Of a DNA stretch of 64,000 nucleotides, positions 12,920 through 24,150 are shown one piece after another. Position 1 is the first letter of the stretch. Every line of letters begins with the position of its first letter. The notes under the pieces were generated by a model. The model worked only from the letters and a program-made list of their open reading frames with translations, was not told the DNA's origin and searched no databases. This DNA comes from Escallonia rubra. Taxonomy: Eukaryota > Streptophyta > Magnoliopsida > Escalloniales > Escalloniaceae. The stretch lies in NCBI GenBank assembly GCA_033065855.1, contig JAVXUO010003005.1, positions 1 to 64,000 of the forward strand, in the 5' to 3' direction. The position numbers were made by a program, and so were the translations under genes.

Positions 12920-13548
12920 CACTACAAGAAAAGAGAATATGCGACATGCATACATAGCATAACATGCACAATTCCAATATAAATATGTGTGTGACAACAC
13001 ACAGCGGTGAGCGTCTGTTCAAGGCAAGTAGCTGCATGATAACACTGCAGAGAAACTCTCAAAATCCTAAAATTAAGGGTTTAAATTGATCTAGTTTTCT
13101 GCTCCTCCTCTCGCAGCTACCTAATTTTCCAGAGCAAGAATATTGACATGCTTTTTTGGTACTCTTCAGAGTTAAGCTCCCTTGTTTACAATGATAGTTT
13201 TCCTCAGCTGTTTTGAATCTGTTATAGTGTCAAGACTTTACAAATTCAGGACATTGTTCCTTGCATGTACTCTAATTCAGGACATTGTTCCTTGCATGTA
13301 CTTTACAAAGAAACTCAAACAACTGAGTACTTGGTTGCGAATGGTATGTAAGCTCTGTAAGGAAAGACACGGGTTTTGCTAATTTCTTTAATGATTTCAA
13401 TAAATTTTTCATATCAGTTAGAAGAAAAAGTACCTTGTCGTATCACAACGATAGTCACACTAGATTTTTTAAAAACAGGATACATAATTTAATCTAAGCC
13501 TTGCTTTATGTTACTATTTGTCATATTCATGCACGTCTTGATTTAGTT

Positions 13549-13549
13549 G

Positions 13550-13580
<31 letters not shown>
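13549..13580. repeat. (TA)n microsatellite
   Basis: About 16 uninterrupted TA dinucleotides. It is flanked by ordinary AT-rich sequence. Confidence 0.95.
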
Positions 13581-13582
<2 letters not shown>

Positions 13583-14499
13583 TCTCTCAGCAGCCTATCA
13601 TCATCACCACCTTTGACATTTTCTTCCTTGAAAAGTTTGGAAGTTCTAGAAAGAAAAAATGGTCTTATACGGAGGGCTTCTTTCACCTTCTAGTTGATGG
13701 GGGTTTGAAGTCCACGAGTTTTATAATGCCCTGCCAAAATGGTCGTCAGGAAACTGGAATTAGTCGTTTAACAAGTTTGGACTTTCAGGGAACAATTCGT
13801 ATCACATCTCCTGTAGAAATACGTGGGTGTAGACTATAGGGAGAACCTAACACGTACAGTTGTTGAGGCACTCGTTCTTGACTGTACTTGACAGATTCAA
13901 AACTGAGCCAAATCTGTTCATGGAGATAAACTATTACTGAAGTAGACAGTTTAGATTCATTGGGTTTTCTTCTGACCAACTTGTCGTTAAAAATGCATTT
14001 ATCTAAGTACAAGATGTAAACTTCAAATGACGGAATATATGCAGTCAAATACACGGTTGTAGGACATTAGCACGTCTGGGTTGCACGATAACCTCGCGAA
14101 CGTTAGAATTGTCACTTAGAGTTAAAATGAAAAGCAAAATTGCAGCCCGCTAAAACGAGAACAAGTTGTTATCATCCCAGAGAAGAAAGCATACATTCCG
14201 AATAGTTTTACCCCCCTTGTTCTTTGAAAAATAGGACATACATTCCTTTCTTAATATGCCTCCAAGAAAATTTAACTATGTCCTTGTCATTCCTGCGGTC
14301 TTAATATGTCTCGGAGGAAATCTAATTATTTCCTTTTCATGCCTCTAATATATGATCGTGCTACACTCAGATCCTAACCGGTTTAGATTCGCAAGGCAAA
14401 CAACATTTGGAAGAAGGCATATGACTTGTACAGAAACATCACTCCAACTGTGGACCGTGAGTTCTCCCTCTGTAATTAGTATTGTTGTCTTCTCTCCTC

Positions 14500-14915
14500 A
14501 AGTTCAGTTCTAGAATTTCCAACGACCCTATCGCCGCAATACCCAGCCACCTTCCACTGCACACACACCTTAACCCATCATCCCACAACACGTACCCCCT
14601 CTCTCACACAGTCCCGCCAACCACCCACCCCTATCTCTCACACCCCAGCCACCCCCCTAAACCCTTGCTACCCACCCCCCACGAACCCCATCACCACCCC
14701 GGGGTTACCCACGACCCCCATAACAACGGAAATTCCCCACCATGCCGCAACCCCCTCCTCACTGAAACAGTAACAGTTACAGCCCCTACCCAACAACCCC
14801 CACTCTACTAACCCATCACCACCTGGGCTTTCCATGACCCCCACAACACGAAAATACCCCACCACCCCGCACCCTCCAACCCATCACCACCCCACCACTT
14901 AGGCTTTCCACGACA
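14500..14915. repeat. C-rich polypyrimidine block with partial duplication
   Basis: The top strand is dominated by CCACC, CACCCC and CCCATCACCACC. A unit of about 100-130 bases carrying ACCACCCCGGGGTTACCC, CCACGACCCCCAT and CCCCACCA is repeated with changes (about 14675-14800 and 14810-14905). Open frames here are proline-rich or glycine-rich by composition and are not taken as genes. Such a C-rich strand could form i-motif or, on the complement, G-quadruplex structures; this is an inference. Confidence 0.6.
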
Positions 14916-14919
14916 TGGA

Positions 14920-16380
14920 AGTAGTTGTTCAGTGTTGATTAGGTAAAACATTTAGGTAGAAGTATGAGATAAATATTGAGATGTTGCCATTGTGACAAGA
15001 GACCATTATATATGCACCTGAAAGCCGTGGATAGGAGCTGAGAGGATAGCTTGGATATTTCACGACATACTACACGGGTACTAGATTTCTCTAAGCAGAT
15101 TAAGACATGAGTCGCTTACGACTAACATCAAACAGAATGGCGTCTAAAACCTATCCAATCCATTTTTACTTTGGCAATATAACAGCAGATAGTAAACATT
15201 AAGCAAAGAAAGAAATTCAAGTAACCAATTGAAAACTAGAAGCCAGCAGAGACATGCAAAAAACTGTACATAACTAGCCAAGATTGAAACCCTTAACCTG
15301 AGGATTAGTATAATGATATGCAAATCTCAAATGAGCCTATACGATTGATACTACAAACTAGGCCACATGAATGTGAAACTGATAAAGAAAGATCCCTATC
15401 TACACTGCACCATCCCACTTGGCACATGTCCTACGACTTTGGCCTAATGTAAAACTCACAAGAAGACTTCATCACCGATTCTTGTACTGTGCTGACTAAT
15501 TTTCCGTTCCTCTCTGGCCAAGAAAAAGCAAATGAAAACACTTCCTCCATATTTGGCCATCAGAATACAGGTATTCTCTAGCCTCACTCCTAGCTTTAAG
15601 GCAATCGTATGTTCTGAAAAGCTCCTTAATAACAAAAAAGACCATCGTATTACTCGTCAAAACCCAACCCAACTTGTATCGAGCCGCCCGCGTTCATGGA
15701 GTCAGAGTAGATTAGAAAAGCTCTGTCAAATCTACGCTTAAAGTGCAATCACAAGCACGTGACCACAGCATAACCGATCAAGAACTAAAGAACAACCCCA
15801 CCACAAACAAGACAAGCCTCACAACCCATGACCACGCCTTCTGCTCGGGTGAGCTATCAAAACCCACCAAAAAATTCAATCGTGATTGCTTCAGGAAACA
15901 AGAAAAAGCAAAAACCCAACTAAGATTTGATGCCAAAAATGAAGGGTACCCATGAATCGGCAGTCGGCGCCTCCAATCGTTCCATATCTGAGCTGGCTCC
16001 ACTCGCTGTCGACCGTCGACCGTCCCCGGTGAGTGGGTGTTTGCAGTCTGCCCGTCTAGGACTAGGAGAGTGGGAATGGGTAAGAGAGTTGAGCGGCCTA
16101 GGGCAAGTCGCAGAGAGTGAGAGAGAGAGTGACTGAGATGAAATGGAAAAAATATATATTCACCCACGACCCCAGCTACCCATACAGACCCAGCAGTGCA
16201 ACAAACGTCCCACGAGAGAGAAGAAGATCGGCATGGTGTGAGTGATTGACAAAAAGAAGCAAGAAGAACGTCATACCTAGAAGTCAGATCTTCAGTGAAT
16301 TCTTGTTGCGCCCCAAAATCTGATTCGAGCTAGGTTTTGTGCAATTCCAATTGCCAAAATTGCCCGCGAATTTCTCCCGC
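14920..16380. other. No recognisable gene; 5'-UTR-like pyrimidine/GA tracts
   Basis: Nothing is firmly identified. Near 16060-16140 there is a GA-rich run (GAGAGTGAGAGAGAGAGTGAC) resembling plant 5'-leader sequence, next to GC-richer sequence at 15950-16060. A captured gene 5' end inside the candidate CACTA element is possible but unsupported by any protein match. Confidence 0.3.
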
Positions 16381-16646
16381 CTGATCTTCAATTCCTATCC
16401 CCACGGTAATCAGCCGTGGGGTTTGCGTTTGAGAGATGGTATGTTGATCGACTTCTCGCCAAAGATCTCCAAGCTCTTCTGATTTGGACCCAATTCACAC
16501 GGCCGCACAGATGCAAATGGGTTACAATTTCGAGAAGAAGCAATGGCCACGGTTCAATCTGAACCGTCGGTCTAAATAGACTTGTATCTACAGCTCCGTG
16601 TGAGCCGTAGGCAATTTCGTGGCTATTGGCTAGTTTTCTTGTAGTG

Positions 16647-17575
16647 TAGTCGCCAACTTTAAAAGACACCTCCATCATTCAAAAGTCCTCAAATATTTCA
16701 CATAAAAAAAAATAGATACTCTTAACTTCGTGGCTCAAATCATAACCATTCTATAGACATAAGTTGCATTTTATTTTATTTTTTTTTTGCCCTAAAAGAA
16801 TAAAATACTTAATCCCGTCAAAGATGGTGAGCAACTAGTTCTAGTCCTCAATTACATCCCTTTATCCTATGGTAGTTCACTCCTCGAAATCAGATAAAGT
16901 CATGCACGCCATGTATGTAGGACCCTGGGCTACAGCTAAAACCCAAAATGCACGCTGAAAACATCATTACTCATAATCTCAATTCACCTTTGCCATAGTC
17001 CAATATATGCACATAACTTGTACTTAGTGAAATGAGGATATAAGATCTAAAGCCAAATTCTCGTGTGCATTCACAGCAAAGTCAACCCAGTGGCTCTATG
17101 CTCTCAGACAAATATTTACTCGTCCCAATCGCGCATTTCAATTCAAAGTACTGCTATTCTATGAAACCTTGTTTCAAAAAAAAACTTATGAACTTATAAA
17201 CCTCACTATAACAAAAAAAAAAATCAGTTAGCGCTCTAACGGTCGCAACTAAGAGCTACGAACTAAGAGCTAAGAGCGCCAGGTTACAAGCTACAAGAAC
17301 TTCCAGAAACCACAGTCTTACATTATCTCTATCTAGCTATTAAGCTAATGTTGTTCTACAACCTTGATTAGCTTTTGGCAACTAGAAGCATATCTCTCCA
17401 GCTTCGCCCAATGAAAATGAGTCTTCCTAATGATATCTATAACCTTCGAAACATAAGTCATAATCACCAATAGCAACTTAAAGAAACTTCACCAATAAAA
17501 TTGGATAATCACTTAGGGTTCTAAAACCTAACCAGCGAAATCATTACTTAAACTCTAATATCCCAAAACCGTAAT
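16647..17575. other. Short internal remainder left of the LTR; no gene seen
   Basis: AT-rich sequence lies between the primer-binding site and the CACTA-type end at 16646. On the minus strand it would be the leader of the LTR element. No gag-like or other protein similarity is visible, and the retroelement is incomplete here. Confidence 0.4.
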
Positions 17576-17587
17576 GCTCTGATACCA
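17576..17587 (-). other. Primer-binding site (initiator-Met tRNA type)
   Basis: On the minus strand the sequence reads TGGTATCAGAGC, the classical plant LTR-element primer site complementary to the 3' end of initiator methionine tRNA. It lies four bases inside the LTR end at 17592. Its position and orientation identify the LTR to the right as a 5' LTR in minus orientation. Confidence 0.88.
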
Positions 17588-17591
17588 TTTC

Positions 17592-20500
17592 TGGCACGAC
17601 CCGAACCCACGGGTAGGCCCGTGAGCTAGGCACGTGACCGGCCGCAGACCCAATAGGCTCCAACCGAGGGCTCTGCCAGGCCTTACTACAATCCTGTGAC
17701 TCCAAAAATAATTCTAATTTACAGACCTCCAAAAATTCGAATAAAACTCTTATTACACGTCCTTAAAACTTATAAAGAAAACTTGAGGAGACCTAAGCTC
17801 CTTACATCAGTTCAAGCATAATATAAATTAACATAGACTAAAATATTCGAATAATGGACACTCATTATTCTAAAAGTTCTCTTCGGGCACTTCTCCCCCG
17901 TGTGGCTCATACGGCTCCGCTTCCCTTAAGTCGTCACCTGAAAAGTAAGGAATGAGCGAAAGCCCAGCAAATATACCAGCCATGTTCCTAAAATAAGTTT
18001 GAAATTTCTAAAACATGCCATGGGTTTTCTTTCAACAAATCCAACATTCGGTCATTGTCATTCTTAAAACCTTTTCCAAATACATATACACATATATATA
18101 AAGATTCAAAAAGAGGATTTTCAAATATGAGTACGATCATCGTTAATTACATTCACATCAAACGCATATTTTTCTTTCGTTAGGTATGTTGCGGTCAGCG
18201 TACGAGCCCCCCTGACTAGGGCCCGAAATCCCTCCTACACCTGGGATAAATTTTTGTGGACGCATGGGCGAACCACCAGCCACAGTACTGTGCATCAACG
18301 TATGAGCCCCGTTGACCAGGGCCCGAAATCCAACATTCCCCCGTTGGATATGGGGCACAACAACCAAGACAAGTTTCATTTGCTCATTCAACATGTACTC
18401 AGTAAAATCCATAACATTTGATTCACATAACATTCCATGGCATTCTTTCAAGTTACATTTGTCATCAAATACTTTAGAAATAAAACGTATGCAACATAAA
18501 ACTTTAAACTTCAAATGGTCAAATCATAAATACATATTATAGTTTTTTGCAAATAAATATACGGAGGAACATGACAGGGGTACTTACCTTACTCAAACAT
18601 GGCTTCTGGTATTTGGTCAAATGTCGGCCCTAGCTCTTGACTATCCAAACCTAAATAACAAATCATACGGATGTCATTTATTGACGCTCGGGCACGTTTA
18701 GATATTATGTTTCTCTTAGATGAGTAAACTTTACCCAACCATCCCCCGACTTATGTATAATTGCCTATTTGCCCCCAATGCCTAAAGTACTTTATTCACC
18801 CAGATATAATCTAAAAGAGTCATTAGAAATAATTTAATAACTTAATTTACTATTTAAAAAAAAAAGCACCGAAATCTCTTTGACGAAAAAATTACTAAGC
18901 ATGCTTATTAAGCTCCGAAAAATCTGAAACTTTTACTGTATGTAGATCTTGCAAAATTAATATAAGTTACTTCTTTGAGTTTTGTCCAAATAATATTCTA
19001 AAAATATTTTAAAAATTCGAAAAGAAACTGCTGGAATATGGTACCTTTTTAGCGACACTTTTTGAGTTTAAAAGTTTAGAACCAAGTTCTATCTCTCTCT
19101 CTCTCTCTACGCAGCATCACTTTTCTCATACAAACCCATCTCCTTCTTCATACAAACCCATCTCCTTCCTCATACAACCCAACATGTGTTCTTACCTAAA
19201 GCACTTTACAAACAGTACTCACACATGCATGCCCCCTTCTCCTATATCTTGTCATGCACCCACAAACACTCCCATAATCTATACGCAACCTACCAATTTT
19301 TCTGCCAACTCACGACAACCCCAAACACACACTATTAAACACCCAGTACACATATCTTCACATTTCACTCCCTACACACATATGTACACACTACATGTAC
19401 ACATACACATGCACACAAACACACCCATTAAAGCCATAACTAGCAACAAGCTCTCTACCCAGATCTGTATTCCTAGGAGTGTTCAACTTTTCCCTGGCTA
19501 ATCAACTCTCCTGGGACTCCAAAACCGCAGGAGCTATGCATATGACATTACATCAGCAAATTAAACTACAATCATAATTTCTCGCTCCATTTCACTAACT
19601 ATTCAACCATATTGTTTAGTGATAGAGCTATAATGCACATATATAAGGAGCTGCTATGTAACTACCATCTTCGTTTGACTTGATCTCCTTCCTTTTTCAT
19701 CCCTGTACACACAAAAACGCCACAATACATACTCACAACCACCACCCACACAATTCCTACTAACCATTTTCTTTCCCACTTTCAGAGATCCGTTTCATAC
19801 ACTAATGGCACATACACACTTTTGCACGCACACACAGGCGTTTTCTTCTTGCCCAAGCCCCACGGCATTCCCCGGCAATGGCCTCGCCGGAACGTCCTCG
19901 CCGCTCTGCTGCTCCCTCGTCTTCTTCATCGCACATGGCCGCATAAACACAATCGTTTAGCCGTTCCCGTTTCTACCGTGGCAGCCATGTGACCCTTTCT
20001 TCTCCTTCCACATTTCTCTCCATAATCTACATACAAGTCTCTCAACTCTCACCCAACGTCCATCACAGCCGTGAGCCCTCCCTTCTTGCTGCCAAAAAAA
20101 ACACACAAACCCACGTAATACCCCTCATTCCTTCGCCTGTACACACAATATTCCCTGTAATACCCAACATAAACGCAGCCCCATTCCCTTCTCCCAGTTC
20201 TTGTCCAGTGCATATATATTCCCCAATACCCATTTCACGGCAAGGTCTCTTCCCTTGCTATAAAACCCACAAGATAGTCGTAGACACATATAACATCCTA
20301 AAGGTAATTGATTTTGGAGAGAAGGTAGAAATCTTACCTGAAGGTTTCGCCGGAAAAGTCTTTTGCCAAGCTTTCTTCGTCTCTCTCCCGTACTCTCCTC
20401 TGCCGTCATTCAGATGGTTGTAATTTAGGGTCGGCTGGTGTTGGTAGCTTATGAATATATATTAATCCCTAAACCAAAGAATTACTAAAAGCCCCCCCTT

Positions 20501-20852
20501 TTTATTTCATGATCCATCTAAATTCTACCCGGAACATCTATTTTTATACAAATGCTCAAATATGGCTATTTTATGAACGGTTAACGTAGAAAGAGAATTT
20601 GACGGTCTATCACCGACTCTGCTACACTAATTCATACTAAAAACTGCGAATGAAAATATCGACGCTAACTATAAGTATAAAATTGTCGCTGAAGGTCTCT
20701 CTAAAAAAAGAAATCAGTTAACGCTAATCCTTGACAGGGACAATAATCAATATCAATAATATATGTTATCGTTACGTTTTTTTTTTTTTTTTTATCCTAG
20801 GATTGTCGCTATAAGTAATAATAACCGTATAATCTAGGTTCGGGGCATCACA
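17592..20852 (-). mobile_element. LTR of a Ty3-type retroelement fossil (5' LTR, long GT-rich family)
   Basis: On the minus strand the LTR starts TGTGATGCCCCGAACC (20852) and ends GGGTTCGGGTCGTGCCA (17592), giving imperfect inverted ends and a length near 3.26 kb. From 5' to 3' it has AGCGAC-type repeats (20590-20830), a GA-rich leader ending CTTCAGGTAAG, a long GT-rich tract (19140-20200 seen as CA-rich on plus), a (GA)n run near 19100 and a GGGCTTTCGCTCATTCC box near 17965. A primer-binding site follows. The internal part to the left is short and carries no recognised gene, so the element is a broken fossil. It directly abuts a CACTA transposase fragment at 20853, which fits insertion into that element. 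Long LTRs of this kind are common in Ty3 (for example Tekay) lineages; the lineage is a guess. Confidence 0.72.
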
Positions 20853-21775
20853 GGATGCCTGCGGTCAAACTCCTTCCACGCCTCTCCATCAGCTGGGTGT
20901 GACAGCACATCGGCATCGTTGCTACGAGTCTTACGGTGAGCCCTCATATGATCAGCCGTATTGGAGGAGTAGTACATTCTCTGAAGCCGTGGTGTGACTG
21001 GGAAATATCGCAATATCTTTCATGCAATGCTTTTCTTTTTCCCTTTGTCCGGTTTGTACCTCGAATGATCACATACTGGACACCGTGACAAATCCTTATT
21101 CTCTTTCTAGAATAATACACAATCGTTATTGCACGCATCTATCCGCTCATAGCTCAACCCAAGTTTCCTCATCATCTTCTTCGTGTCATAGTACGGCGGC
21201 GGTAGCTTTTCACTTTCGGGCAGAATTTCTTTGATTAAGGTAACAAACTCGTTAAAACCTTTCTTCCTCAGCCCGTGGTCTGATTTCAACTGTAATAACC
21301 TACTAACCGCAGACAGCCGTGAGTGTTTCGGAGCTCCATCCCACAGCGGCTCTTCCGCAGCTCTCAAGAATTCATAAAACTGATGAGCCCCCTCATTCGG
21401 CGGTTGTGGACTTTCGTCACCACCGTCGTTACCCTAGTCAACCTTAGCATGCCCAGCATCCATAATCATATCTCGGTAATCATACCGTGCCTCCTCCCTA
21501 ACTTCAGTTTGACTAGCCGGGTTGGATAACAATACTATCGTTTCCCCGTGCTGCGTCCACCTTGTGTATCCACCCATAAAACCATACCGACGAAGATGCC
21601 ATTTTACTTTAATTCTTTTTCTCCAATGCAACAACTCACATCTACCGCACGGACACCTTATCTTATCAAAGTCAACATGTGCAGGATGCGCGTAAGCGAA
21701 GTCGAGAAATTCATCAACACGGTCCTCAAAATCGTCAGCATTCTTCCTTTTCATCCAACTTCGATCGACCGACAT
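20853..21775 (-). pseudogene. Decayed CACTA transposase (TNPD) 5' fragment
   Basis: Minus-strand translation begins MSVDRSWMKRKNADDFEDRV, then CPCGRCELLHW, the transposase-associated domain. It continues through a LPPPYYDTKKMMRKLGLSYE block and CPVCDHSRYKPDKGKKKS, and ends with LQRMYYSSNTADHMRAH and SHPADGEAWKEFD just before the LTR at 20852. At least three in-frame stops interrupt it (near 21434, 21107 and 21025), so it is a DNA-transposon pseudogene. It is clearly different in sequence from the intact copy at 6022-9910. The rest of the Tnp2 domain is absent in this window, cut by the LTR element. Confidence 0.88.
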
Positions 21776-22483
21776 GACGACTGAATTATTGTACTGTATA
21801 CCACCTTCAATTTTGACCAATCATTAGGCAGGATCGATGTAAATATGAATGCATGAATGTGACAACATGTCTATGTATTTTCCCTCCATTCTCTAATAGG
21901 TAATGGTCCTATCCCATTCAGAAAAGTACATGTTTATAAAACAGTGAATAACTCATGCTTAGTCCGATGTCTGCGAAAAATTTGGCAGCACCTCCCTGAA
22001 TTTCTCCAAGTACACGACATCGATTAGGTGTTTTAACATTCATCTAACCTTGCATTGCAAGGTTTGACGAATGTTAGAACACCTGATCTGTATGCACCTG
22101 GAAAACACATGAGAACGTGTACCAAATATCCACGACATAGAACACAGAGCATGAGTTGAAACACTGATTTATAAACACGTAGCTTTTCCAAATTGTCCAA
22201 ATTGGACATCCAAAGTCTCATTACAAAGCATTACTTTATAATGACTACCTTTGAACGGGAACTAAGGGTTTTTATGCAAGCATGCGTTCAAAAATTGATA
22301 ATATATGCAAGAATCTTTCCGAAATATCCAAATTGCAGAAAGATCGTTGCATATGTTACCAATTCCACTTTAAATAGAATTCGTTGGCAACGAGTTGAAC
22401 CATCTCGTTGCCAATGGACTTCGCAAAACAACAGCGAATATAAAGAATGCAGGGTTTATAAGCAACGAGTAATTGAACGCTAA
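21776..22483. other. Unassigned; two short perfect hairpins
   Basis: No gene is recognised. There is a nested hairpin at 22026-22084 (arms AGGTGTTTTAACATTC and GAATGTTAGAACACCT, with an inner CCTTGCATTGCAAGG). A second stem lies at 22384-22414 (TTGGCAACGAG and CTCGTTGCCAA). This stretch may be the 5' flank of the decayed CACTA element. Confidence 0.5.
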
Positions 22484-23047
22484 TCTGGGCTAATTAGTGT
22501 TAATGAGGACTACCTTGGGCTAATTATAGCTAATTAGGGTTGATTATGAGTAATTAGGGTTAATCTGAGCTAATAGCCGGGTTTTATGGTGCGGAGTCGT
22601 GTTGATTAGTCCTAATTAGGCTTAATTGGGTTATGTTAGGGCTAATTAGTATTGATGAGGATTACCTTGGACTAATTATCTAATTAGATTTATTTTGAGC
22701 TAATTAGGGTTTAATTGTGCGGAGTAGTGTTGATTAGTCCTAATTAGGCTTAATTGGGTTATTAGGCTTAATTACGACTACTTAGGCGCGTAATCAGAGT
22801 TTAGTTAGGATTTAGGGATTATGGTTTAATTAATGTAATCACGGGTCTACAAGATGCATTGTAATTATGGCTAATTAGGGTTTAATTTGAACTGATTGGT
22901 GTTAATTAGGATCAATTTGGGGTAATTACAGCTAATTTAATTTTCATTGGGTTCTTAGGGTTAATTAAAACTAATTAGGCTTGTTAGAGCTAATTAGGGT
23001 TAGTTGGGATCATTAGGGTTAATCGGGACTAATTAGGGCTAATTATA
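22484..23047. repeat. Degenerate array of CTAATTAGGGTTAAT-type units
   Basis: Roughly thirty variants of GCTAATTAGGGTT or GGACTAATTA recur every 12 to 25 bases over about 560 bases. A larger unit containing TGGTGCGGAGTCGTGTTGAT is duplicated (about 22588 and 22712). It resembles no telomere repeat exactly (plant TTTAGGG) and codes for nothing evident. Confidence 0.75.
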
Positions 23048-23229
23048 TCCAGTGCTGGAGCAACGATGAGATTCTAAGGGGTGCTAAAAATGTCGCGTTA
23101 ACCTAATTAACCTAAATTCAACAACCAACCATTCAACTAATTCATAGATATCTCAATCCAATTGGGTCTCATCCTCCGTCAACAATCTCAATTCTCAAAT
23201 TCTCAATGCACAGTCAACAATCTCAATTC

Positions 23230-23985
23230 CCAATACCTCATAAAGGGTGTCGGTATGGTGTCCGACACCTCTGGACACGTCGGAAGTCATTGATTTATTT
23301 TTTAAATGCCGGACACCGTGTCCGTCACCCCTTGAAGAGGTGCCACAAGTATAAAGCCAAAATGTGACATTTTTCGGTGTCGGTGTCGATCGGATGGGAT
23401 GTCCGTTACCTACCGACACCTCGACACCTCATCGACACATCCGGAAACGTGTCGGACACCTCCGGACACGTGTCCGACAGCTACCGACACGTGTCCGACA
23501 CCTCCGGACACGTCCGAAGTCATTGATTTATTTTTTAAATGCCGGACCCCGTGTCCGTCACCCCTTGAAGAGGTGTCGGACACCCCTTGAAGAGGTGTCC
23601 ACAAGTATAAAGCCAAAATGTGACATTTTTCGGTGTCGGTGTCGATCGGACGGGATGTCCGTGACCTACCGACACCTCGACACCTCATCGATACATCCGA
23701 AAACGTGTCGGACACCTCCGGACACGTGTTCGACACCTCCGGACACGTGTTCGACACCTCCAGACACGTGTCTGACACCTACCGACACGTGTCCGACACT
23801 TCCGGACACGCTCGAAGACATTGATTTATTTTTTAAATGCCAGACGCCATGTCTATCACCCCTTGAAGAGGTGTCAGACACCCCTTGAAGAGGTGTCCAC
23901 AAGTATAAAGCCAAAATGTGACATTTTTCGATGTCGGTGTCGATCGGACGGGATGTCCGTGACCTACCGACACCTCGACACCTCA
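23230..23985. repeat. Array rich in CGGACACGTGTCCG palindromes, three long units
   Basis: Three copies of a unit of about 230-300 bases each contain CATTGATTTATTTTTTAAATG, CCCCTTGAAGAGGTGTC and GTGACATTTTTCGGTGTCGG. Between these lie variable numbers of a 20-base motif, GGACACGTGTCCGACACCTC, built on the palindrome GGACACGTGTCC. Copy starts are near 23288, 23521 and 23819. Flanking sequences (TCCAATTGGGTC-CATCCTCC with CAATTCTCAATTCTCAA) occur on both sides at about 23155-23240 and 23985-24150. Long open frames on both strands are repeat artefacts. Confidence 0.85.
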
Positions 23986-24150
23986 ATTCTCAATTCTCAA
24001 TCCAATTGGGTCCCATCCTCCGTCAACAATCTCAATTCTCAATTCTCAAATGCTCAATGCAATAAAAATTAATAAAAATCACACATTCAATTCAATTGGG
24101 TCCCATCCTCCTTCAACAATCTCAATTCTCAATTGCTCAATGCAAAATTA

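Larger units (their letters stand above)
12920..16646. mobile_element. Candidate non-autonomous CACTA-ended element
   Basis: The left boundary begins CACTACAAGAAAAG (12920) and the right boundary ends TTTTCTTGTAGTG (16646), so 13 bases are inverted at the two ends. The right end has subterminal copies of a GCCGTG/CACGGC motif between about 16400 and 16620; the left end lacks them. The adjoining trinucleotides are GAG and TAG, so the expected 3-bp target duplication is not clean. The two ends could belong to different elements. No transposase coding was seen inside. Contents include a (TA)n run at 13549-13580, a 31-bp duplication at about 13245-13305 and a C-rich block. Confidence 0.4.

Noticed and set aside
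22484-23047. Interstitial telomere repeat
   Set aside because: Units are TAATTAGGG-like and irregular; true plant TTTAGGG runs are absent.
23364-24072. Open frames reading repeated RHLRTR or HVSGGV blocks
   Set aside because: They are by-products of the GACACGTGTCC array, open on both strands.
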